12,721 nucleotides of DNA from Caenibius sp964466155 (lineage in GTDB: Bacteria > Pseudomonadota > Alphaproteobacteria > Sphingomonadales > Sphingomonadaceae). The DNA lies in the NCBI GenBank assembly GCA_964466155.1, contig CAYXMY010000082.1, positions 1 through 12,721 of the forward strand, read 5' to 3'. This document shows, one piece after another, positions 6,501 to 12,721 of the stretch (positions within the stretch are counted from its first letter, which is position 1; each line of letters begins with the position of its first letter). The notes beneath the pieces were generated by a model. That model searched no databases, had not been told where the DNA came from, and saw only the letters and a list, made by a program, of their open reading frames with translations. The translations under genes were made by a program, and so were the position numbers.

Positions 6501-7661
6501 ATGCGCTCCATGGATCAACAATCTGCTTCCGCGCAGGCACATGCGCACGATCGTTCCGCCGCGCCAATCCGGGTCGGCATCGTCGGCGCCAATCCCGACA
6601 GGGGTTGGGGATCTGGCGTGCATCGCCGGGTGATCGGCATGCTGCCCGATTTTGAACTGACGGCCGTCTGCACCACGCGGCAGGATACGGCGGAGCGTGC
6701 GGCCAGCCTGTTCGGCGCGCGCCATGCCTTCACCGATCCCGCCGCGCTGGCGGCGCATGCGGATGTCGACCTCGTTTCGATCTGCGTGCTGGCGCCGCAC
6801 CACTACGTCATTGCCCGCGCCGCACTGGAGGCGGGAAAGCATATCTATTGCGAATGGCCGCTCGCTCTCGATGTTGCGCAGGCGGAAGAACTGGCGACGC
6901 TCGCGGCGCAACGCGGGGTCAAGGCAATGGTCGGCCTGCATCTCAACGGTGCGCCGGCTCTGTGCCATGCCGCCATGCTGGCGCGCGAAGGCTTCATCGG
7001 TGAAGTTCAGGATATCAACCTGCAAGTGCACGTGCCCGGCTCCATCACCCGCACCATGGCCACACGGGCGCACGGTACGCATCTGCTGTCGATTTACGGC
7101 GGGCATTTGCTGAGCGCGATCACCAGCCATTTCGGCACGATTGCGGACTGGAGCGCACGGGGCGCAATCCACTTGCCGCCGTTCGACGAAACGGGCGCGC
7201 CCTGCCCGCGCGATGCGCCCGATCATATCCTGATCCACGGCGCCCTGGCGAACGGCGCGCTATTCAGTCTCGATCTGGGCAGCATGGCGATGGCGGGAAT
7301 GGGATCGCACTGGCGGATCGGCGGCAGCGCTGGCACGTTGCACCTGCGCTCCACCGCGCCGGACATGCCCGCGATGGAAGCGCTGACGCTGGCCGGAGCA
7401 CAGGCAGGGGAACCGATGCGCGATCTTCCCCCACCGCCCGCTCTCGATTGCGCGGCAATCCCGGCGGAACCGCAGCGCTATTCCGCTTACCCCGGTGTGG
7501 AAGCATCGCGCGATGCGCTGGTCTCCATCGGCAACCTCTACGAACGTCTGGGCCAGGCCATCCGGAACGATGGGCCGGTCTTTCCCGACTTTGCCCACGC
7601 GCTTGCCATGCAGCGCCTGACCGCCGCCATCGATACCGCGCTGATCGCGAACGGAACCTGA
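6501..7661 (+). CDS. Gal80-like Gfo/Idh/MocA family oxidoreductase
   Basis: A 386-residue protein of the Gfo/Idh/MocA family. The N-terminal Rossmann fold opens with PIRVGIVGANPDRGWG (about 22-37), which resembles yeast Gal80 more than typical sugar dehydrogenases, and continues to about residue 145. The substrate/dimer domain follows and includes DHILIHGALANGALF and, near the end, the FPDFAHALAMQRL segment also typical of Gal80-like members. At the position of the family EKP motif it has EWPL (118-121), so the usual catalytic Lys is Trp119. Bacterial members may still bind NAD(P), but activity is uncertain. The start at 6501 or the in-frame ATG at 6510 has no Shine-Dalgarno site, so a leaderless mRNA is possible. 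It is divergent from araC and 19 bp upstream of the Coq4-like gene, clearly one operon. A redox enzyme in the local pathway is most likely; a sensor role is an alternative. Confidence 0.9.
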   Translation: MRSMDQQSASAQAHAHDRSAAPIRVGIVGANPDRGWGSGVHRRVIGMLPDFELTAVCTTRQDTAERAASLFGARHAFTDPAALAAHADVDLVSICVLAPHHYVIARAALEAGKHIYCEWPLALDVAQAEELATLAAQRGVKAMVGLHLNGAPALCHAAMLAREGFIGEVQDINLQVHVPGSITRTMATRAHGTHLLSIYGGHLLSAITSHFGTIADWSARGAIHLPPFDETGAPCPRDAPDHILIHGALANGALFSLDLGSMAMAGMGSHWRIGGSAGTLHLRSTAPDMPAMEALTLAGAQAGEPMRDLPPPPALDCAAIPAEPQRYSAYPGVEASRDALVSIGNLYERLGQAIRNDGPVFPDFAHALAMQRLTAAIDTALIANGT

Positions 7662-7680
7662 CACGATAAGGAGAGCCGCC

Positions 7681-8573
7681 ATGGATGCCCCCACACAAGA
7701 GATCGCCGCGAACGACAGCGACGTCACCGCCGGTAACGCGATCAGTTACATGAACAACCGCAAGCTGATCCGCACGGAAAGCAGCGTTCTGGTCAGTTCC
7801 TCCCCCCTGCTCAGCGAACCGCGTCTGCGCGAATGGATCGCCACCGAAAGCCTGCGCCGCAACGGCAACGATTATCCCCTGCTCTACGGCATGGCGACGA
7901 TGGTCAAGGCATTGGACGAGACGCGCGATTACGAACGGATCGACGCGTTGATTCAGGCGGAACGCAAGATCAACCCCCAGCTCGACGCATGGTTCGAAGA
8001 ACGCTTCATCTCCACCTTCACGCTGGGCGATCTCGGCCGCAATCCCGCCGGATCGGTGGGCCGCCTGCTATACGATCATATGGCCGAACTGGGCCTGTCG
8101 CCGGAACTGATGCATCAGCGGATGGAAGACCCCAACTGGGCGCCGGAAAGCGATTTCGATTACTTTACCCTGCGCACCGGCCAGACGCACGATCTGGATC
8201 ACCTGCTGGGTGAAGTCGGGTTCGACGTGATCGCCGAAATCTTTCCCACCGGTCTGCGCACCGGCAACATGTTCGCCCATGTCGGCGCGGAACTGGCGGG
8301 GAATTGCTGAGAACCAACACCCTGGTGATCTTCCCCTGGTTCATGCGCTGCATGATGAACTATCCGCAAGCCTGGCCGATGATGTGGCACAATCTCAGCC
8401 ACGGCTACGAAGTGGGCCAGCAATCCGACATGCTGTTCACGGCGAAGCTGGAAGATGTGTGGCACCTTTCCCCCGCCGAAGCGCGCGATGCGCTGGGTGT
8501 GCATGGCTGGAAAGGGGCGAACGACAGCCGCGCCGCCTCTCGCATCTTCGGCGAAGGTTACGAGATCATCTGA
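7681..8573 (+). pseudogene. Coq4 family protein, split by a -1 frameshift
   Basis: Frame 1 runs from the ATG at 7681 to a TGA at 8308-8310 (209 residues); the rest of the protein continues in another frame to 8573. Joining them at the G run 8298-8301 gives a smooth 297-residue protein, normal for the family. The diagnostic Coq4 metal motif HDxxH-x11-E is intact: His170, Asp171, His174 and Glu186. The second part (FPWFMRCMMNYPQAW onward, ending in IFGEGYEII) supplies the C-terminal helices that follow this motif in Coq4 proteins. In eukaryotes COQ4 is needed for ubiquinone synthesis and is linked to oxidative removal of the C1 carboxyl of the precursor ring. Here it sits between a Gfo/Idh gene and a hydrolase, not with ubi genes, so a catabolic role on a ring substrate is inferred. 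An AAGGAG site (7668-7673) lies seven bases from the ATG. The break may be a mutation, a sequencing error or programmed frameshifting. Confidence 0.8.
8298..8301 (+). other. Frameshift site in the Coq4-like gene (G run)
   Basis: Four G residues follow GC at 8296-8297. One extra G here would restore a single frame, reading Leu-Ala-Gly-Glu-Leu-Leu-Arg instead of Leu-Ala-Gly-Asn-Cys-stop. The same product would arise if the ribosome slipped back one base on GGG (8299-8301). The stop TGA comes two codons later. Confidence 0.8.
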
Positions 8574-8616
8574 ACCGCCACGCCACCGGGAATGTTAGTA
8601 TCCGCTTACATTTGAG

Positions 8617-8647
8617 TTGACACGCCAGCCCCGCAAATGGTTGTAAA
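8617..8647 (+). promoter_or_regulatory. Possible internal promoter before the hydrolase gene
   Basis: TTGACA at 8617-8622 is a perfect sigma-70 -35 box in the 153-bp gap after the Coq4-like gene. The best -10 box is TGTAAA (8642-8647, four of six bases), but the 19-bp spacing is long. If real, the hydrolase could be expressed independently of the upstream two genes. The support is modest. Confidence 0.3.
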
Positions 8648-8656
8648 CGCGATCCC

Positions 8657-8686
8657 GGCGGCCCGATGCCATGCGCATGGGCCGCC
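8657..8686 (+). other. Strong hairpin in the leader of the hydrolase gene
   Basis: GGCGGCCC (8657-8664) pairs with GGGCCGCC (8679-8686), and after one bulged G (8665) ATGC (8666-8669) pairs with GCAT (8675-8678) around the loop CATGC. This gives 12 base pairs. No T tract follows (CGGAAACAG), so it is not a standard intrinsic terminator. It ends 40 bases before the hydrolase ATG and could act as an mRNA processing or stability element, a partial terminator, or a protein site. Confidence 0.5.
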
Positions 8687-8726
8687 CGGAAACAGAACGA
8701 TTACACATTTGGCACAGGATGGAAGA

Positions 8727-9716
8727 ATGGGCAGTTACAACGTTACCGATGGCGTCGTCGATCTCGGCAAGATCAAATTGCCGCTGCCCGATACGGTCAG
8801 CCCCGAAGCGCGCGCCTATCTCTGCTTCGATCCCAATCAGGGGCAGCCCGAAGACGCCGCCCCGCTGCCGATGTGGAAGATGCGCGATGCCCTCGCCCCT
8901 GCATTCGAAATGCTCAACCAGCAGGCGCAGCAGGCCTATCCCGTCACGATCGAGGAAGTGCAGATTTCGGGGGTGCGCTGCCACCGGGTGCGGCCCATCG
9001 ATCCGCCCGCAGCCAATGCCAGCAAAGTGCTGATCAACATGCACGGCGGCGGCTTCGTGCTCGGCTCCGGTTCGCTGGTGGAGGCGATCCCCATCGCCAA
9101 CGAAACGCAGTGCGAAGTAATTTCCATCGATTATCGCCTCGCCCCCGAACATCCTTTCCCTGCCGCTGTGGACGATATCGTTGCGGTCTATCGGACTGTG
9201 CTCGATTATCATGCCGCATCGGACATCGCGCTATACGGCTCGTCCGCCGGGGGCATCCTGACCGCGATGGCGGCGATGCGGTTCAAGCAGGAAGGGCTGC
9301 CGCTCCCCGGATGCTGCGGCGTGTTCACCGCAGGCGGCGATGTCACGCAACTGGGCGATACCTTCAATTACCTGACGCTGGCGGGTTTCTATGGCCATGT
9401 CGGCGCGCCGTTCGACGATCCGCTGTCCGAACGCAAGGTGTTCATCGGCGATGCCGATCCCAACGATCCGCTGGTCGCACCGGTTAAGGGCGATTTATCC
9501 GATTTCCCGCCCACGCTGCTGGTTACCGGCACACGCGATGCGGTGCTCAGCTCCTCCGCCATGTTCCATCTCGCCTTGCGCAAGGCGGGCCGCGATGCCG
9601 AACTCTATGTGTTCGAAGCGATGGCACACGGTTTCTGGTACAACGTCGCCATGCCGGAATCGCGCGAAGCGATTTCCATCATGGCCCGCTTCTTCGAGAA
9701 GCATCTGAAAATCTGA
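8727..9716 (+). CDS. HSL-family alpha/beta hydrolase (esterase/lipase-like)
   Basis: A 329-residue serine hydrolase of the hormone-sensitive lipase (alpha/beta hydrolase fold-3) group, which cleaves carboxylic esters, often of short acyl chains or bulky alcohols. The oxyanion-hole motif HGGG is at residues 106-109, the nucleophile elbow GSSAG at 171-175 puts the catalytic Ser at 173, and Asp271 (GTRDAVL) and His301 (AHGF) complete the triad. The motif DYRLAPEHPFPAAVDD between them is highly typical of the group. The ATG at 8727 is chosen because AGGA (8716-8719) lies seven bases upstream; the frame is open further back to 8637, but that stretch contains the hairpin 8657-8686 and does not resemble the family. 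No signal peptide is seen, so it should be cytoplasmic. It lies 153 bp after the Coq4-like gene, probably in the same regulon. Confidence 0.93.
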   Translation: MGSYNVTDGVVDLGKIKLPLPDTVSPEARAYLCFDPNQGQPEDAAPLPMWKMRDALAPAFEMLNQQAQQAYPVTIEEVQISGVRCHRVRPIDPPAANASKVLINMHGGGFVLGSGSLVEAIPIANETQCEVISIDYRLAPEHPFPAAVDDIVAVYRTVLDYHAASDIALYGSSAGGILTAMAAMRFKQEGLPLPGCCGVFTAGGDVTQLGDTFNYLTLAGFYGHVGAPFDDPLSERKVFIGDADPNDPLVAPVKGDLSDFPPTLLVTGTRDAVLSSSAMFHLALRKAGRDAELYVFEAMAHGFWYNVAMPESREAISIMARFFEKHLKI

Positions 9717-9731
9717 CCCATCCGGCGCAAA

Positions 9732-9760
9732 CGCCACCTGCATGCACTATGCAGGTGGCG
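9732..9760 (+). terminator. Perfect 12-bp hairpin after the hydrolase gene
   Basis: CGCCACCTGCAT (9732-9743) pairs without mismatch with ATGCAGGTGGCG (9749-9760) around the loop GCACT, 15 bases after the stop codon. Only a short CTTTC follows, so a pure intrinsic terminator is uncertain. It most likely ends the transcript or protects its 3' end and separates the hydrolase from the TonB receptor unit. Confidence 0.6.
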
Positions 9761-9865
9761 CACGCCTTTCATCGATGTATCATCAAAGAAATCAGCCTGC
9801 ACTTTTCCGTAAATTTGGGATTCTTCGTAAACAGTGAATTAAGTAATGCCCCGTCACTATCGATC

Positions 9866-9893
9866 TTGACCGGACAGCAATTATGCGTAGCAT
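9866..9893 (+). promoter_or_regulatory. Candidate sigma-70 promoter of the TonB receptor gene
   Basis: TTGACC (9866-9871) and TAGCAT (9888-9893) are separated by 16 bp, a fair sigma-70 promoter in the AT-richer 289-bp gap 9717-10005. It would give a leader of about 105 bases. The heptamer TGACCGG occurs at 9867-9873, overlapping the -35 box, and again at 9900-9906 near the expected start of transcription. A further dyad CGGTA-ATA-TACCG is at 9923-9935. No small gene was found in the gap. Confidence 0.4.
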
Positions 9894-10005
9894 CGTATAT
9901 GACCGGGGGAATGGCAGTTACACGGTAATATACCGGAACTAGCTACAGACTTAAGATCTGACACAATTACCCCGATCAAGCTGTTTTCTACAGGGGGGTA
10001 ATTCG

Positions 10006-12669
10006 ATGACATACAATTCCACGATCTGGAAAAGCGCGCTCTATGCTTCGGCGGCCAGCAGCATGGTGTGGCTGGCGCAACCCGCATGGGCCCAGGACAA
10101 TCCGAATCCGGACGACAAGGCGGAAATCGTCGTCACCGGCACTCTGCTGCGGCAGACCGTCAGTTCTTCTCCCCTGGCCGTGGTCAGCGCGGAGGACATC
10201 ACCGCCCGCGCGCTCACCAATGCGGCCGAACTGGTCAACACGGTGACGGCCAATTCCGGTTCCGAGGCAGGCACCGACCAGTTGGGCCAGCCGCTGACAT
10301 CGGGCACCGCCCAGTTCAACTTGCGCAATCTCGGGCTCGGCTCCACGCTGGTCCTGCTCAACAACCGGCGGCAAACGCTGTCCGCCGTGGCCAACAACGA
10401 TGGCAGCACTTTCGTCGACATCAACTCGCTCGTGCCTCTGATCGCGGTGCAGCGGCTGGAAGTGGTGAAAGACGGCGCGGCCGCGACATACGGTTCGGAC
10501 GCTGTGGCGGGCGTGGTCAACTTCATCACCCGCAAATCGGTCGACCGGCCTGAAATTTCCGCCCGCGTCAATTTCATCGACGGGGCGCAGCAATACAATC
10601 TCGATGGCATTGCCGGTTTCGAAGTCGGCGGCGGCGATCTGGTTCTAGCCGCCTCCTATTACAAGAGCACACGGCTGGCCTCCTACAAGCGCAAGTTCTC
10701 GACCGCATCGACATTTGGCCGCCCCGCATGGCACTCGGTCTCCAGCTACGGCATGCCGGGCTCGTACTACGTCCCCAGCCTGGGCGGCTATCGCCCCGAT
10801 CCGAATTGCACCAACGCGGCCTTCCCCGACAGCTACAAGCTGTCGCCGAACGATTTCTGCCGGTTCGATTTTTCCGGCTATTACGACCTGATCCCGAAGG
10901 AAGAACGGATTCAGGTCTTCGGCACGTACAACGCCACGCTGGGCAACGATATCAATCTCAATCTCGAAGCGGCCTACGCCAAGACCAAGAACACCAACAC
11001 TTCATCGCCCTCGTTCCCCATTCTGGCAGTCTCGCCGACCGTGCCGAGCACGCACCCCGACAATCCGTTCGGCGAAAACGTCACGTTCCGCGGCCGCCTG
11101 CTCAATGGCGACTATGGGCCGTCCATCACGCACAACAACTATGATACCCTCCGCCTCGCGGGCGGGCTCGACGGGGCATTGGGCAAAGGCTGGCACTGGT
11201 CGGTCAACGCCACCTACAGCCAGCAGACCGCGCTGTATAACAAGCCCGACACGATCAAGAGCAAGCTCGCCAATGCGCTGAACGGCTTGGGCGGGCCAGG
11301 CTGTGATCCTGCCACGGGCACGCCCGGCGTCGGCAGCTGCCACTACTTCAATCCGTTCGGATCCGCCTATCTCGGCACCGGAACGGCGAACAGCCCCGAA
11401 CTGATCCGCAGCCTGATCGGCTATTCCGACATGCACGGCAAATCCACGTTGATGACTGTGGACGGACTGGTTTCGGGCGACCTGTTCCAGCTGGGCGGCG
11501 AAACCGTGCAGGCCGCCATCGGCGTCCAGTACCGCCGCAGCACTTTCCGCCATAACTGGGGCGATCTCATCAACGCCGGCGAACTGATTACGCTGGGCCA
11601 GGCCCCGGATTTCTCCGGCTCACAGGAAACCTATTCGGTGTTCGGCGAAGTCAAGGTGCCGTTCGGCACTTTTGCCGAAGCGAATTTCTCCGGCCGCTAT
11701 GAAAAATACAAAGGCAGCTTCGGGCGCTTCACCCCGAAGATTTCGCTGCTGGCCCACCCGATCGACTCGATGACTCTCCGGGCCAGTTGGGGGCAGGCCT
11801 TCCGCGCGCCCGGCGTCTACCAGCAGTTCGCCGTGCAATCGGCCCAGCCGGGCGTGACGGATCCGAAAACTGGCGGCTTCGTCTTCGTCAACACGCAGAC
11901 TTTCGGCAACCGCAATCTCGATCCCGAACGCTCCACCAACTGGAATCTCGGGCTGACTTTCAACCCGGTGCGCAATATCGAACTCAATTTTGACTACTAC
12001 AATTTCAAGTATAAGCACCTGATCGTTAAGGAAAACCCACAGCCCTTCATCAATCAGGCCTATCTCGACGATCTGGCCGGACTGACCAATACCCCGGCGC
12101 AACAGCGCGTCCACCGCGAGATCAACGGCAACCTCCAGCTTGTCGACCTCAATTTCATCAATGCTTCCTCGGTCGAAGTGGAAGGCTTCGACGCCGGGGC
12201 ACGCGCATGGGTGGAAGGCGGCTTCGGCCGGTTCGAACTGCGCGCCGACTGGTCGCATGTGGTGAAGTACGACATCCGCCTAACCGCCGGTGGCGCTGTG
12301 ATCGATGGCCTGGGCAGCGTGAACTTCAACAACCTCGGCCACTCAATGCCGCAGGATCGCGTGGAATACGGCCTCAACTGGTCGTTGGGGGCACACAATC
12401 TCGATATCCTCGGCCACTATATCAGCGGTTACAAGAACGACCGTCCGGGCATCACCGACACCCGGATCAAGTCGTTCAACACCTACGATATCCAGTATCG
12501 CGTCGATCTGGGTGAGGCTGTCGGGCTCGACGGAACCACGCTGTCTGTCGGCGCGATCAACGTGTTCAACAAGCAGCCACCGGTGGCCCAGCTTTTCCTC
12601 GGCTTCGATCCGACGGTCCATGATCCGCGCGGGCGCGTGGTTCATGTCGGGCTGAACCAGAAGTTCTGA
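10006..12669 (+). CDS. TonB-dependent receptor
   Basis: A complete 887-residue outer-membrane, energy-driven importer. A signal peptide covers residues 1-29 (hydrophobic stretch ending in AQPAWA, cut before Gln30). The TonB-box-like EIVVTG is at 40-45, as in many sphingomonad and Caulobacter receptors. The plug domain follows, with LRNLGLGSTLVLLNNRR and the VEVVKDGAAATYGSDAVAGVVNFITR type segment near 145-175; the rest is a 22-strand beta-barrel ending in the C-terminal Phe needed for outer-membrane assembly. Two cysteine pairs (PNCTN with DFCRF, and PGCDP with GSCHY) probably form disulphides in extracellular loops. The start has a long G-rich site (AGGGGGG at 9992-9998) seven bases upstream. 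The usual cargo is an iron chelate or B12, but in sphingomonads such receptors often sit in catabolic clusters and take up sugars or hydrophobic aromatics; the neighbours favour that here. Confidence 0.95.
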   Translation: MTYNSTIWKSALYASAASSMVWLAQPAWAQDNPNPDDKAEIVVTGTLLRQTVSSSPLAVVSAEDITARALTNAAELVNTVTANSGSEAGTDQLGQPLTSGTAQFNLRNLGLGSTLVLLNNRRQTLSAVANNDGSTFVDINSLVPLIAVQRLEVVKDGAAATYGSDAVAGVVNFITRKSVDRPEISARVNFIDGAQQYNLDGIAGFEVGGGDLVLAASYYKSTRLASYKRKFSTASTFGRPAWHSVSSYGMPGSYYVPSLGGYRPDPNCTNAAFPDSYKLSPNDFCRFDFSGYYDLIPKEERIQVFGTYNATLGNDINLNLEAAYAKTKNTNTSSPSFPILAVSPTVPSTHPDNPFGENVTFRGRLLNGDYGPSITHNNYDTLRLAGGLDGALGKGWHWSVNATYSQQTALYNKPDTIKSKLANALNGLGGPGCDPATGTPGVGSCHYFNPFGSAYLGTGTANSPELIRSLIGYSDMHGKSTLMTVDGLVSGDLFQLGGETVQAAIGVQYRRSTFRHNWGDLINAGELITLGQAPDFSGSQETYSVFGEVKVPFGTFAEANFSGRYEKYKGSFGRFTPKISLLAHPIDSMTLRASWGQAFRAPGVYQQFAVQSAQPGVTDPKTGGFVFVNTQTFGNRNLDPERSTNWNLGLTFNPVRNIELNFDYYNFKYKHLIVKENPQPFINQAYLDDLAGLTNTPAQQRVHREINGNLQLVDLNFINASSVEVEGFDAGARAWVEGGFGRFELRADWSHVVKYDIRLTAGGAVIDGLGSVNFNNLGHSMPQDRVEYGLNWSLGAHNLDILGHYISGYKNDRPGITDTRIKSFNTYDIQYRVDLGEAVGLDGTTLSVGAINVFNKQPPVAQLFLGFDPTVHDPRGRVVHVGLNQKF

Positions 12670-12675
12670 TCCTCC

Positions 12676-12707
12676 TGCCCCTGTCGACCCACCGGCCGAC
12701 CGGGGCA
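12676..12707 (+). terminator. Hairpin after the TonB receptor gene
   Basis: TGCCCC (12676-12681) pairs with GGGGCA (12702-12707), and inside it GTCG (12683-12686) pairs with CGAC (12697-12700) across a single T/C mismatch. It lies seven bases after the stop codon. Only a weak T run (ATTTT at the window edge) follows 9 bases later, so termination is plausible but not certain. Confidence 0.45.
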
Positions 12708-12721
12708 CTTCCCCACATTTT

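Noticed and set aside
5351..6655. A 434-residue plus-strand open frame opposite araC
   Set aside because: It runs over the end of the flavin gene, the strong terminator, all of araC and the start of the Gfo/Idh gene; this is a shadow frame.
8304..8573. A separate small gene of 89 residues starting at TTG
   Set aside because: It has no ribosome binding site, starts inside the preceding gene, and its sequence continues the Coq4 domain, so it is the C-terminal part of the frameshifted gene.
8670..8679. Ten-base palindrome CATGCGCATG as a separate regulator site
   Set aside because: It is part of the loop and inner stem of the larger hairpin 8657-8686, which explains its symmetry.
8637..8726. 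N-terminal extension of the hydrolase to an upstream start
   Set aside because: The extra 30 residues contain the leader hairpin and do not look like the family; the ATG at 8727 has a well-placed AGGA site.

Overview
The window looks like an accessory catabolic region of a sphingomonad-type alphaproteobacterium (Novosphingobium, Sphingobium or a relative). This is inferred from the high GC content, the large TonB-dependent receptor with an AWA signal-peptide site and an EIVVTG box, and the mix of flavin oxidoreductase, SDR, HSL-type hydrolase and several regulators. No rRNA, tRNA, CRISPR array, insertion sequence or phage gene was seen.

Layout, left to right. (1) Minus strand: a LysR regulator (698-1588) followed by an SDR oxidoreductase (1-602) that runs off the left edge; a nested hairpin lies between them. 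(2) Divergent from lysR is a sterol desaturase/fatty-acid hydroxylase-family membrane diiron protein (1684-2523). It meets a TetR regulator (2533-3207, minus) tail to tail. (3) Divergent from tetR is a 708-residue FMN/4Fe-4S/FAD enoate-reductase-like enzyme (3301-5427), with a palindrome at the shared promoter and a strong intrinsic terminator after the gene. (4) An AraC regulator (5570-6433, minus) is divergent from a plus-strand group: a Gal80-like Gfo/Idh/MocA protein (6501-7661), a Coq4-family gene broken by a -1 frameshift (7681-8573) and an HSL-family alpha/beta hydrolase (8727-9716). A 7-bp inverted repeat lies in the araC/Gfo gap and hairpins flank the hydrolase gene. (5) After a 289-bp AT-richer promoter region comes a complete TonB-dependent receptor (10006-12669).

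How the parts could work together (inference): the receptor imports a large or poorly soluble compound, the hydrolase cleaves an ester, and the SDR, flavin reductase, diiron hydroxylase, Gfo/Idh protein and Coq4-like protein modify the released carbon skeleton. Each block has its own one-component regulator next to it. A lipophilic alicyclic, steroid-like or terpenoid/phenolic substrate would fit, but the sequence does not identify it. The most unusual points are the Coq4-like protein inside a catabolic gene group and its frameshift in a G run, and the Gal80-like oxidoreductase in which Trp replaces the usual catalytic Lys.
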